Shown here piece after piece: positions 1 to 7,883 of a stretch of DNA of 9,562 nt (its first letter is position 1; the number at the start of each line of letters is the position of its first letter). Made by a program: the position numbers and the translations under genes. The notes under the pieces are model-generated. The model searched no databases. It was not told the origin of the DNA and saw only the letters and a list, made by a program, of their open reading frames with translations. The stretch comes from Chloroflexi bacterium 13_1_40CM_68_21 (GTDB lineage Bacteria > Chloroflexota > Limnocylindria > P2-11E), in contig MNEO01000080.1 of assembly GCA_001917735.1 (NCBI GenBank), positions 1 to 9,562 of the forward strand, read 5' to 3'.

Positions 1-1037
1 TCAACACGGCGATGACGGGCTACCAGGAGGTCGCGTCCGACGCCTCGTACAACGGGCAGATCGTCGTCCTGACCTATCCGCTCATCGGTAACTACGGGAC
101 GTTCGATCGCGCGGCCGAGAGCCGCCGGCCATGGGTCGAGGCGCTCGTGGTCCGCGAGCTCGTGTCGACGTGCCGGGAAGGGACGCTCGACCTCGACGCG
201 TACCTGCGCTCGTACGGCGTGCCGGGTCTCGCGGGCATCGATACGCGAGCGCTGGTGCGGCGCCTGCGCGCCAAAGGCACGCTACGCGGCGCGATCCTCC
301 AGGTGCCGCCGCATCGCTCGCAGGATCCGGATATCGCGCGCGAAGCGGTCGCCAAGGCGCACGCCAGCCCTCCGCTCGCGGCGAGGCCCCTCGTCGTCGA
401 ATCGACGGGGCTCTCGCGGCAGGCCGGAAGCGGGGCGAAGGTCGCGCTCCTCGACACCGGCGTGAAGGAGAACCAGATCCGCTGCCTCGTGCGGCGCGGC
501 GCCACGGTCAAGATCTTCCCCGCGACCTCGAACGCCCGCGCGATCCTCTCGTGGTCGCCCGACGGCATCGTCATCTCCAACGGTCCCGGCGACCCGTCGG
601 CGATCCCGCAGATCACCGCGACGACGCGGACGCTGCTCGATGCGGTGGCGGCGCGCGGAACGTCGCGTCCTCTGCCGATCCTCGGCATCTGCCTGGGTCA
701 TCAGCTGATCGCCCGGGCGATTGGGGCATCCACGTCGCGGCTGCCGTTCGGCCACCACGGCGCGAACCATCCCGTGCAGGACCTGCGAACGGGAAAGGTC
801 GTCATCACCTCGCAGAACCACGAATTCCAAGTAGACGAAGCCTCGATCCCATCGGACTCGGGCTTCGTAGTGTCCTCACGAAACCTGAACGACGGCTCGG
901 TGGAGGGCCTCGCGCACGAGCGACTTTCCATCCGCACGTACCAATACCACCCCGAGGGCGCCCCCGGACCGCGCGACAACGAGCCGGTCTTCGACGCGTT
1001 CATGGACGACCTCCGCGCCGCGGTCGCTCGAAAGTGA
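1..1037 (+). CDS. carA: Carbamoyl-phosphate synthase small (glutaminase) subunit, 5'-truncated by window edge
   Basis: CarA hydrolyses glutamine and passes ammonia through a tunnel to CarB for carbamoyl phosphate synthesis in the cytosol. The reading frame is open at the window edge: the first full codon is Asn at 3, and the sequence begins in the conserved NTAMTGYQEV segment. By comparison with E. coli CarA (382 residues) about 32 N-terminal residues are missing and the remaining 344 match the expected length. The N-terminal CarA domain runs to about base 440, followed by the class I glutamine amidotransferase domain. The catalytic triad is intact: the nucleophile Cys in GICLGHQ (690-692), and His and Glu in YHPE (948-956). 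SNGPGDP and GHHGANHP are also present. One oddity is the segment QNHEFQV (813-833), where most family members read QNHGFAV. The TGA stop overlaps the next gene's GTG by 4 bases. The identification is certain; the substitution is treated as a finding. Confidence 0.97.
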   Translation, partial: NTAMTGYQEVASDASYNGQIVVLTYPLIGNYGTFDRAAESRRPWVEALVVRELVSTCREGTLDLDAYLRSYGVPGLAGIDTRALVRRLRAKGTLRGAILQVPPHRSQDPDIAREAVAKAHASPPLAARPLVVESTGLSRQAGSGAKVALLDTGVKENQIRCLVRRGATVKIFPATSNARAILSWSPDGIVISNGPGDPSAIPQITATTRTLLDAVAARGTSRPLPILGICLGHQLIARAIGASTSRLPFGHHGANHPVQDLRTGKVVITSQNHEFQVDEASIPSDSGFVVSSRNLNDGSVEGLAHERLSIRTYQYHPEGAPGPRDNEPVFDAFMDDLRAAVARK

Positions 1038-1882
1038 CGCGGCGCGAGTACCAGCTGGTCGACGTCTTCACCGATCGTCCATTTGGCGGCAACCCACTGG
1101 CGGTCTTCACCGATGCCAGTGGGATCGACGACGGCTTGATGCAGGCGATCGCGAAGGAGCTTCATCTCTCGGAGACGACCTTCGTGCTGCCGCCCACCTC
1201 GAACGACGCGGATCACCGCGTCCGGATCTTCACGCCCGACACCGAGCTCCCGTTCGCGGGCCATCCGACCGTCGGGACCGCGTATGTCCTGGCCGGCGGC
1301 CGCGATGGCGCGAAACGACTCGAGGAGGGCGTCGGCGTCATCCGTGTGACCCTGCGGGATGGGTTCGTGCAGATGGAGCAGCCGGTGCCCTCATTCACCG
1401 GGACCATGGTCACGCGCCGCACGGCGGCGGAGGCGCTCTCGCTTGCGGTCGAGGAAGTCCGCAGCGATGTGCCGATCCAGGTCGTGTCCGCGGGCGTCCC
1501 GTTCCTGCTGGTCCCGCTACAGGGACTCAAGGCGGTCCGCCGCGCACGTCGGGGCTCCGGTGCGCTCGATGCGAATGTCTACGTCTTCGCGATGGGCGGC
1601 GAGTGGCCCGACTCGCACGTGCATGGGCGAATGTTCGCTGAGAGCTTGGGCGTCAGCGAGGACCCGGCGACCGGCGCGGCGAACGGCCCGCTCGGTGCGT
1701 ATCTCGTGGCGCACGAGCTCGTCCCGGCCGAGCCAACGGTACGGATCAGAAGCGAACAGGGTTTCGAGATGGGTCGCCCGAGCATCATGGACATCGAAAT
1801 CGACCGCCTTGGCGAGCGGATCACCGGCGTCCGCGTCGGCGGCCGCTGCGTTCTTATGGGCGGCGGGTGGCTCGACGTATGA
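1034..1882 (+). CDS. PhzF-family isomerase/epimerase-like protein
   Basis: This 282-residue protein has the usual length of the PhzF family, whose members share the diaminopimelate-epimerase fold and catalyse proton-transfer isomerisations; PhzF itself acts on dihydro-3-hydroxyanthranilate in phenazine synthesis. Visible signatures are the N-terminal [17 protein letters not shown] (residues 9-25), LSETTFV with the family's catalytic Glu (E47), [13 protein letters not shown] with His77, and [13 protein letters not shown] with Asp210. The position that is Ser in PhzF, within TGSA, is Ala here. GTG at 1034 is chosen because the homology begins immediately after it and it makes a 4-base GTGA overlap with the carA stop. 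The open frame extends upstream only as a shadow of carA. No phenazine or shikimate-type genes are visible, so a phenazine role is not supported. The substrate is unknown, and its position between carA and carB is unusual. Confidence 0.93.
   Translation: MTRREYQLVDVFTDRPFGGNPLAVFTDASGIDDGLMQAIAKELHLSETTFVLPPTSNDADHRVRIFTPDTELPFAGHPTVGTAYVLAGGRDGAKRLEEGVGVIRVTLRDGFVQMEQPVPSFTGTMVTRRTAAEALSLAVEEVRSDVPIQVVSAGVPFLLVPLQGLKAVRRARRGSGALDANVYVFAMGGEWPDSHVHGRMFAESLGVSEDPATGAANGPLGAYLVAHELVPAEPTVRIRSEQGFEMGRPSIMDIEIDRLGERITGVRVGGRCVLMGGGWLDV
1862..1870 (+). promoter_or_regulatory. Weak Shine-Dalgarno-like site before carB
   Basis: GGCGGGTGG lies inside the end of the PhzF-family gene, 8 bases before the carB ATG at 1879. 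Pairing with the 16S rRNA tail would be imperfect (GGTGG rather than GGAGG). It supports ATG 1879 over the in-frame GTG at 1867, which lies within this site and would have no spacing. Functional importance is inferred only. Confidence 0.35.
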
Positions 1883-4800
1883 AGGTCCTCATCATCGGCA
1901 GCGGCCCGATCCTCATCGGGCAGGCGGCGGAGTTCGACTACGCCGGCACGCAGGCCTGCCGAGCGCTGCGCGAAGAAGGGATCGAGACCGTCCTCGTGAA
2001 CTCGAACCCGGCGACGATCATGACCGACCCCGGCGTCGCCGACGTCACGTACCTCGAGCCGCTCACAGTCGAGGTGCTCGAGCGCGTCATCGCGCGGGAG
2101 CGCCCGAGCGGTCTCCTCGCGACGCTCGGCGGGCAGACGGGCTTGAACCTGGCGGTCGCTCTCGCGGAGTCGGGCGTCCTCGAGCGCTACGGCGTACGGC
2201 TTCTGGGCACACCGCTCTCCGCGATCCAGCAAGCGGAGGACCGCGAGGCGTTCAAGCAGCTTCTCCTGTCGATCGGCGAGCCCGTGCCCGAGTCGGCGAC
2301 CGCGCACAGCGTCGAGGAATCGATCGCGTTCGCCGCTGGCATCGGCTATCCGCTCGTCGTCCGTCCGGCCTTCACGCTGGGTGGCACCGGCGGCGGAGTG
2401 GCGAACGATGCGGATGAGCTCGCCTCTCGCGTCAGCCGCGGGGTCGCGGCATCGCCGATCGGGCAGGTCCTCGTCGAACGCTCGCTCGCCGGGTGGAAGG
2501 AGGTCGAGTACGAGGTGATGCGCGACGGCGCGGACACGTGCATCACGGTCTGCAACATGGAGAACCTCGACCCGATGGGCGTCCACACCGGCGACTCCAT
2601 CGTGATCGCGCCGTCGCAGACGCTCACCGACAAGGAGTACCAGATGCTCCGGAGCGCGGCGCTGCGGATCATCCGCGCCCTCGGCATCGAAGGCGGCTGC
2701 AACATCCAGTTCGCGCTGCACCCCGATCGGGCACCGAACGACGATCCCGACGCGCAGGTTCCCTACTTCGTGATCGAGGTGAATCCGCGGGTGTCGCGGA
2801 GCTCCGCCCTCGCCTCGAAGGCGACGGGCTACCCGATCGCGCGCGTCGCGGCGAAGATCGCGATCGGTAAGCGCCTCCACGAGATCCCGAACGCGGTCAC
2901 GAAGAAGACGACCGCGGCGTTCGAACCCGCACTCGACTACGTGGTGGTGAAGATCCCGCGCTGGCCGTTCGACAAATTCGCGGCGGCCGACCGCAGCCTC
3001 GGCACGCAGATGAAGGCCACCGGCGAGGTGATGGCGATCGATCGCAGCTTCGAGGCGGCGCTCCAGAAGGCCCTTCGCTCCCTCGAGGTCAGGGGTCAGG
3101 GTCTTTTGTGGGAGGCGCCCTCATGGGTCGACGTGACCGATCCGGCCGATTTCGTCGACCGCTTCCTCTCCGGTCCGCCGACGGACGACCGGCTCTGGCG
3201 GCTTTTCGCCGCGCTACGGCGCGGCGCACCAATCGACGCGCTTCACGCCCGGACGCGCATCGACCGCTGGTTCCTGCGGAAGATCGCGAGGATCGTTCGA
3301 TTCGCTGAAGACGAGCTCCAGGGACGGACGCCGACGCCGGCGCTGCTGCGATCGGCGAAGCGGCTCGGGTTCGCGGACGCGGACATCGCGACGCTCTGCG
3401 GCATATTGCCCGCGGACGTGCGGCGCCTCAGGACACAGTGGGGAATCCGCCCCGTCTACAAGATGGTCGATACGTGTGCGGCCGAGTTCGAGGCGGTCAC
3501 GCCGTATTTCTATTCGACGTATGAGCAAGAGAACGAAGCGGTAGCGCTCCCAGGTCCGAAGGCGATCATTCTGGGCAGCGGTCCGATCCGGATCGGGCAG
3601 GGCATCGAGTTCGATTGCTGCTGCGTGCAGTCGGCGGGCGCCCTGCAGGCTCGCGGTGTCGCGTCGATCATGGTGAACAGCAACCCGGAGACGGTCTCCA
3701 CCGACTTCGACGCGTCCGCCCGTCTCTATTTCGACCCGCTGGACGAGGAGTCGATCGCCGCGATCATCGACAACGAGCGCGTGGGGGAACCGGAGGGGGC
3801 GAAGCCCATTCCGGTCGTCGCGCAGTTCGGAGGACAGACCGCGCTCAACCTCGCCGACCGCATCGCAGGGATGGGTGGCGAGATCGCCGGGACGTCCGCC
3901 GAGGCCATCGCCATCGCCGAAGACCGCCGCCGCTTTCACGACCTCGCCGACGCGCTCGGCATCCCGCAGCCCGAGGGCGGCACGGCGGAGTCGCCCGCGG
4001 AAGCGCTGGCGGTCGCGAAAGGCATCGGCTACCCGGTCCTCGTCCGTCCGAGCTACGTCCTCGGCGGGCGCGGGATGGAGATCGCGTACGGACCGGACGA
4101 CCTCGGGCGCTACTTCCGGTCCGCGCTCGAGGCCGGGACCGGGCGCGTCCTCGTCGACAAGTACCTGCGTGGGAAGGAGGTCGAGGTCGACGCCGTGAGC
4201 GACGGCCGCGACACGCTCGTCGCCGGGATCATGGAGCACATCGAGCGCGCCGGCGTCCATTCCGGCGACAGCTACGCCGTCTACCCCGCGCAGAATCTCC
4301 TACCCGCCGAACGGGACGAGGTCGTCGAGCTCACCCGACGTATCGCCGCGGCACTACCGGTGAAGGGACTTCTGAACATCCAATTCATCGTCGAGAACGG
4401 AAAGGTTTGGGTCCTCGAGGTGAACCCACGGGCGAGCCGCACGGTCCCGTTCCTCACGAAAGTGACCGGGGTCCCGCTCGTCTCTCTCGCGGTCGGCGTC
4501 TCCCTCGGGTCGACGCTCGAGGCGCAAGGGTATGCGCGCGCGGATGGGCTCTGGCCCGAAGGATCTCTCGTCGCGCTCAAGGCTCCGGTCTTCTCGATGG
4601 CCAAGCTTCTGGACGTGGACACGTACCTCGGCCCGGAGATGAAGAGCACCGGCGAGGTGATGGGCGTCGATCGCTCGTTCGCGCCCGCGCTCTGGAAGTC
4701 GCTCGTCGCCGCGGGCTTGGCGCCGGCGCGTAGCGGGAAGGTGCTGGTGACCGTCGCCGACAAGGACAAGGCGGAGGTGGTGCCGATCATCGAGGGTTTC

Positions 4801-5154
4801 CACTGGCTCGGGTACGACATCGTCGCCACCAGTGGCACGGCCGCCCTTGTTCGCTCTCTGGGGATCGACGTCACCGAAGTTCGCAAGCTCGCCGACGGCT
4901 CTCAGGAGATCCTGAGCCTCATCAGGTCCGGCGAGTGCGTCGCGGTGATCAACACGCCGACGCTCGGCCGGACCGTCGATCGCGACGGCTTCCTCATCCG
5001 CCGGGCCGCGGTCGAAGCGCGCGTGCCCTGCCTCACATCGCTCGACACCGCACTCGCGGTCGTCACCGCCTTGCGCGCGAGCGCGGTGACGCAGACGGTC
5101 GCTCCGCTCGCCGAGTACCGCGCGGAGGAGCCGGTGACCGCAGCGGCGGAGTGA
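1879..5154 (+). CDS. carB: Carbamoyl-phosphate synthase large (synthetase) subunit
   Basis: CarB makes carbamoyl phosphate from bicarbonate, ammonia supplied by CarA and two ATP. It supplies pyrimidine synthesis and, in most bacteria, arginine synthesis. At 1091 residues it is full length (E. coli CarB has 1073). Domain order: carboxyphosphate ATP-grasp half, about 1-400 ([19 protein letters not shown], then [16 protein letters not shown] at 302-317); oligomerisation domain, about 400-555; carbamoyl-phosphate ATP-grasp half, about 556-935 ([33 protein letters not shown]); and a C-terminal MGS-like allosteric domain from about 953 ([18 protein letters not shown]). ATG 1879 overlaps the previous stop as ATGA. 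The N-terminus is a few residues shorter than in many homologues; GTG 1867 would add four residues. Oddities are FDCCCVQ at 578-584, where FDYCCVH is usual, and a polar loop at about 281-296 that lengthens the segment before the ExNPR motif. Both ATP-grasp halves look intact, so it is probably active. Confidence 0.98.
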   Translation: MKVLIIGSGPILIGQAAEFDYAGTQACRALREEGIETVLVNSNPATIMTDPGVADVTYLEPLTVEVLERVIARERPSGLLATLGGQTGLNLAVALAESGVLERYGVRLLGTPLSAIQQAEDREAFKQLLLSIGEPVPESATAHSVEESIAFAAGIGYPLVVRPAFTLGGTGGGVANDADELASRVSRGVAASPIGQVLVERSLAGWKEVEYEVMRDGADTCITVCNMENLDPMGVHTGDSIVIAPSQTLTDKEYQMLRSAALRIIRALGIEGGCNIQFALHPDRAPNDDPDAQVPYFVIEVNPRVSRSSALASKATGYPIARVAAKIAIGKRLHEIPNAVTKKTTAAFEPALDYVVVKIPRWPFDKFAAADRSLGTQMKATGEVMAIDRSFEAALQKALRSLEVRGQGLLWEAPSWVDVTDPADFVDRFLSGPPTDDRLWRLFAALRRGAPIDALHARTRIDRWFLRKIARIVRFAEDELQGRTPTPALLRSAKRLGFADADIATLCGILPADVRRLRTQWGIRPVYKMVDTCAAEFEAVTPYFYSTYEQENEAVALPGPKAIILGSGPIRIGQGIEFDCCCVQSAGALQARGVASIMVNSNPETVSTDFDASARLYFDPLDEESIAAIIDNERVGEPEGAKPIPVVAQFGGQTALNLADRIAGMGGEIAGTSAEAIAIAEDRRRFHDLADALGIPQPEGGTAESPAEALAVAKGIGYPVLVRPSYVLGGRGMEIAYGPDDLGRYFRSALEAGTGRVLVDKYLRGKEVEVDAVSDGRDTLVAGIMEHIERAGVHSGDSYAVYPAQNLLPAERDEVVELTRRIAAALPVKGLLNIQFIVENGKVWVLEVNPRASRTVPFLTKVTGVPLVSLAVGVSLGSTLEAQGYARADGLWPEGSLVALKAPVFSMAKLLDVDTYLGPEMKSTGEVMGVDRSFAPALWKSLVAAGLAPARSGKVLVTVADKDKAEVVPIIEGFHWLGYDIVATSGTAALVRSLGIDVTEVRKLADGSQEILSLIRSGECVAVINTPTLGRTVDRDGFLIRRAAVEARVPCLTSLDTALAVVTALRASAVTQTVAPLAEYRAEEPVTAAAE

Positions 5155-5155
5155 G

Positions 5156-6244
5156 GTGAAGCGCCTCGCGCTCATCGCGCTGCTGCTCAGCGCCTGCATC
5201 GCTCCGTCGAGCGGATCGCCGACCGCTTCGCCCCGCTCGTCCACCGAGCCTCCCGCTCAGATCGCGACCGCCGGAACCTCGCGGACCGTCAGCTTCTCCG
5301 ACTGCGATGCCCGGACGATTCCGGGGTCCCTGCCGGCGTGCGAGCTGCTGCAAGCCGCGCTTGGCCACGATGTCTTCGTCGGCGTGCTCCGTCGCTCGAG
5401 CGCCGCCGGCTTCACGTATGAGGCCCGCGCGATCGATCTTCAAAGCGGCGAGACCAGAGTTCTGCGGCAGCTCGAAGAGACGGAGCTCGTCATTGAGGAC
5501 GTGCGCGATGCGGTCGTGTTGCTCCGCGAAACGGAGGATCTCGGCGGGGGCGACGCACACGTGAGCCTGCTGCGCGTCCCGTGGCGCGATCCAGCTCATG
5601 CGGAGACGCTCGACGAGATCGACCTGACCGGCCTGCGGGGCGGCGATACCTGGAATCCGTGGCCGCGCGCGAAGACGAATGGCCGCGATGTCGTGTGGCT
5701 TCACGCCGGCGGTCTCTTCGGACCACACGAGATCATCCTTCTCGGTGCGAACGGGCCCCGGCGAACGGTGGTCACGACCGACAAGCCGGCGTATTTCGAC
5801 CTGGACGACTCGGGGCGTGTCGCGGTGGCGATGTTCGGGGCCGATCGCGCGACGCAGGACCTGAATGTGTACGACGGCCGATCGCGGCAGCTGGGCTCGC
5901 GCAGCACGGACGCCGCGGGCTACGTCCTGAGCTTCGCGGACACCGTGGGGTGGGTGCGCGGCTTCGGGACGGTGCGCCCGCCGACCGAGGTCGAGCTCGT
6001 CCCGATAGGCGGCGGGCGATCGCGGGCGGCTCGGGCCGAGAGCGGCTGCGTGGTCATCGGCGCGACCGCACGCGAAGTCGCCACGGTCTGCTCCTCCGGG
6101 GTCCGACTTATCGACGTCGCCGGCGGTGCCATTCGCGACGGTCCCCCGGGCCGCATCGCGCTCGCGTTCCGTGGCGGCGTGCTGTGGCGGACCGCGGCGG
6201 ACCTCGCGGCGAATCCGCAGGTCTGGCGGGTGGCACTCCTCTGA
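5156..6244 (+). CDS. Predicted lipoprotein of unknown function, beta-propeller-like
   Basis: I do not recognise a named family. The 362-residue product starts with a short lipoprotein signal peptide: M-K-R, a hydrophobic stretch, then the lipobox LSAC with the lipidated Cys at residue 14. A Ser/Pro/Thr-rich linker (about 17-45) typical of exported lipoproteins follows. The mature part is rich in short beta-strand-like segments: NGRDVVWLHA (175-184), SGRVAVAMFG near 219-228 followed by LNVYDG, and TVGWVRG (263-269) followed by VELVPIGGG. These recall TolB- or WD-like beta-propeller blades, but this is a visual judgement. Four other cysteines (50, 62, 298, 312) could pair outside the membrane. 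GTG 5156 is chosen for the signal peptide; it lies 1 base after the carB TGA with GGAG at 5148-5151. A surface-anchored protein is unexpected next to cytosolic pyrimidine enzymes. A sensor, binding or scaffold role is possible but unproven. Confidence 0.85.
   Translation: MKRLALIALLLSACIAPSSGSPTASPRSSTEPPAQIATAGTSRTVSFSDCDARTIPGSLPACELLQAALGHDVFVGVLRRSSAAGFTYEARAIDLQSGETRVLRQLEETELVIEDVRDAVVLLRETEDLGGGDAHVSLLRVPWRDPAHAETLDEIDLTGLRGGDTWNPWPRAKTNGRDVVWLHAGGLFGPHEIILLGANGPRRTVVTTDKPAYFDLDDSGRVAVAMFGADRATQDLNVYDGRSRQLGSRSTDAAGYVLSFADTVGWVRGFGTVRPPTEVELVPIGGGRSRAARAESGCVVIGATAREVATVCSSGVRLIDVAGGAIRDGPPGRIALAFRGGVLWRTAADLAANPQVWRVALL
6225..6233 (+). promoter_or_regulatory. Weak Shine-Dalgarno-like site before the MFS gene
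   Basis: GGCGGGTGG sits inside the end of the lipoprotein gene, 7 bases before the proposed CTG start at 6241. The same nine bases (ten with the following C) precede the carB ATG at similar spacing, which gives modest support to initiation at 6241. The match to the anti-Shine-Dalgarno is imperfect and recurrence by chance in GC-rich DNA is possible. Confidence 0.3.
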
Positions 6245-7455
6245 GCGGGCCGCCCGCGGCGAAGGGGCGATCGCGCGCCCCGGCGAGTGCCGCGGCGCTG
6301 GTCGTGGCCGCATCGCTCGTGGGCGACACTCTCCTGTACACCGTGCTGCCGGTCAGCGCCGCGCGGCTCGGGATCTCCCGACCGGTCGTCGGAGTCATCC
6401 TCTCGGCGAATCGCTGGGTGCGCCTCCTCACGAACCCGCTCGCCGCGCGCCTGTACGAGCGGTTTCCGGCGGGCGCCCTCGTGGTCGTCGCGCTCGTGAT
6501 CGGCGTTGTCTCCACGGCGACCTATGCGGCTCCGGCCTGGCTCGCGATGCTCCTTGCGGGGAGACTCCTCTGGGGCTTGTCGTACTCGCTTCTGCGTCTT
6601 GGTTCGTTCCTCGCGGCGATTGACGATGCACAGGGCCACGCCGGCCGGATGATCGGGAATACCAGGGCGATCTGGGGCGTCGGGTATCTCGCGGGAGCTG
6701 TGTACGCGCCCTTCGCGGTCGAGAGCTTCGGCTGGACCGGGGCGTGCCTTGGCGCGGCCGCGATCACAGCCGTCGCCGGGCTCGGGCCGGCGTGGATCGT
6801 CGCCGCCTGGCGGCGTGGCGTGCGGTTCGTCGAGGCCGAGGTCACGGCCGCATCGGTCTGGGAGCCACGACTCATCGCGCTCTTTGTCGCGGCATCGTTG
6901 GAGCTTGCGATCTACGCCGGCGTCCTTGTTGCGGCCGGCGGATTCCGTGTCGACGAGCTCTTCGGGCCGGGCGTGGCGGTGTTCTCGTTGATCGTCCCTG
7001 CGACCTTCATCGCGGCCGCGTTCGCGCTGACGCAGCGGATCGCGCAGGTCGCCTGGACGCCGATCGCGGGCCGGCTCGCCGACCGCTCGGCGCATCTTGC
7101 CTTTGGGATCTCGTCCACGGTCTCATGCCTTTCGATCGTCCTGCTCGCCTTCCCGCTCGACCCGGTGCTCTTCGTCCTTTTCGGCGGCAGCGCGTTCGTC
7201 AGCGGGCTCACCGCGACGATCGCGGTCGAGTACGTGGTCGCGAGGCGTACCTCGTCGCACGATCGGCCGCGCATCCTCGCGGCGCTCCATACGTGGCAAG
7301 ACTTCGGCGCCGCCGTCGGCGCACTGGGCGGAGGCGTTCTCGCCGCGAACGGCGCCGCGCCGGCGCTGCTCCTCGGCGCGGCGATGATCGCGGTGACGCT
7401 GCCACTCTGGGTCGTCGGCATGCGCACGACCGAGCGGATCCCGGTGACCGCGTGA
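6241..7455 (+). CDS. Major facilitator superfamily permease
   Basis: A 404-residue integral membrane protein of typical MFS length, with about 12 hydrophobic helices. The first (about 18-37) contains the GDTLLYTVLP pattern common in the first helix of MFS drug/metabolite permeases. Further helices lie at about 47-66, 79-98, 100-120, 143-160, 168-188, 210-232, 244-264, 285-303, 308-332, 350-370 and 373-393. The loop after helix 2 (NPLAARLYERF) is a diverged form of the MFS signature, while GRLADR (277-282) in the second half is better kept. The start is difficult: no ATG, GTG or TTG is well placed. CTG 6241 gives a 4-base CTGA overlap like its neighbours and a basic N-terminal tail. GTG 6304 would cut into helix 1, and GTG 6184 would overlap the previous gene by 61 bases. 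Substrate and direction cannot be read from the sequence. A nucleobase, pyrimidine intermediate or toxic by-product is conceivable from context only. Confidence 0.85.
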   Translation: MSGPPAAKGRSRAPASAAALVVAASLVGDTLLYTVLPVSAARLGISRPVVGVILSANRWVRLLTNPLAARLYERFPAGALVVVALVIGVVSTATYAAPAWLAMLLAGRLLWGLSYSLLRLGSFLAAIDDAQGHAGRMIGNTRAIWGVGYLAGAVYAPFAVESFGWTGACLGAAAITAVAGLGPAWIVAAWRRGVRFVEAEVTAASVWEPRLIALFVAASLELAIYAGVLVAAGGFRVDELFGPGVAVFSLIVPATFIAAAFALTQRIAQVAWTPIAGRLADRSAHLAFGISSTVSCLSIVLLAFPLDPVLFVLFGGSAFVSGLTATIAVEYVVARRTSSHDRPRILAALHTWQDFGAAVGALGGGVLAANGAAPALLLGAAMIAVTLPLWVVGMRTTERIPVTA

Positions 7456-7883
7456 GGAAGCGCACCGCGCAGCCGTGGATGACCGCGGCCGACTACGGCC
7501 GGACGCTTGCCGGCCTCAGCATCAATCTCATCGTCCGGGACATCGCGCGCAGCCTGCCCTTCTACACGCAGGTCCTCGGCCTGACCGCGCTCTATTCGGA
7601 CGAGGACTTCGCGGCGCTCGAAGGCCGGGGCGCGCGCCTGCAGCTGCACGCCGATCACACCTACGAGCACATGCCATGGGCGCCGCGCCTCAGCGACGCC
7701 GGGAAGCGCGGCCTCGGTGCCGAGATCCGTATCCTCGGGATCGATCCGGAGGACGCCGAGCGTCGCGCGCGCGAGGGCGGCTTCACTGTCCTCGTCGCCA
7801 CCCGCGACTGGCCGCACGGCTGGCGCGACTGCGTGCTCGAGGATCCGGACGGCTATACCTTCGCCGTGGGAATGCCGCTGTGA
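7452..7883 (+). CDS. VOC (glyoxalase/bleomycin-resistance fold) family protein
   Basis: This small cytosolic protein (143 residues) has one complete vicinal-oxygen-chelate module pair. The signatures are SINLIVRDIARSLPFYTQVLGL (residues 23-44), the strand-helix segment around EIRILGIDPEDAERRAREGG (91-110), and C-terminal DPDGYTF (131-137). The family includes glyoxalases, ring-cleavage dioxygenases, fosfomycin-resistance enzymes and non-catalytic binding proteins. The usual metal-ligand positions are not well kept: Asn rather than His in the first strand (N25), and Ala-Val where a Glu normally follows the DPDG strand. A metalloenzyme role is therefore doubtful. GTG 7452 overlaps the MFS stop as GTGA. 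The alternative ATG 7479 gives 134 residues and begins closer to the domain, but has no nearby Shine-Dalgarno. The function is unknown; ligand binding or metabolite handling is only an inference. Confidence 0.88.
   Translation: MRKRTAQPWMTAADYGRTLAGLSINLIVRDIARSLPFYTQVLGLTALYSDEDFAALEGRGARLQLHADHTYEHMPWAPRLSDAGKRGLGAEIRILGIDPEDAERRAREGGFTVLVATRDWPHGWRDCVLEDPDGYTFAVGMPL

Noticed and set aside
131..1033. A 300-residue upstream extension of the PhzF-like frame
   Set aside because: It runs through carA in another frame and is Arg-rich and motif-free; homology begins right after GTG 1034.
1867..1878. GTG 1867 as an alternative carB start adding four residues
   Set aside because: The GTG lies within the only Shine-Dalgarno-like sequence; ATG 1879 has better spacing and a 4-base overlap with the upstream stop.
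1579..2880. A 433-residue open frame on the minus strand opposite the PhzF-like gene and carB
   Set aside because: It lies opposite well-identified genes, shows an Arg/Asp/Ala-rich composition typical of antisense frames in GC-rich DNA, and has no recognisable motif.
3087..3103. Short tandem-like GGTCAGGG repeat within carB
   Set aside because: It encodes the conserved segment after the first ATP-grasp half without disturbing the frame, and is too short to suggest a repeat element.
5581..6240. A 220-residue upstream extension of the MFS frame
   Set aside because: It overlaps the lipoprotein gene in another frame and has no hydrophobic segments or domain.
5063..6313. A 416-residue minus-strand open frame opposite the lipoprotein gene
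   Set aside because: The plus-strand frame has a signal peptide, a lipobox and an operon-consistent start; the minus frame is low-complexity and Arg-rich with no domain.
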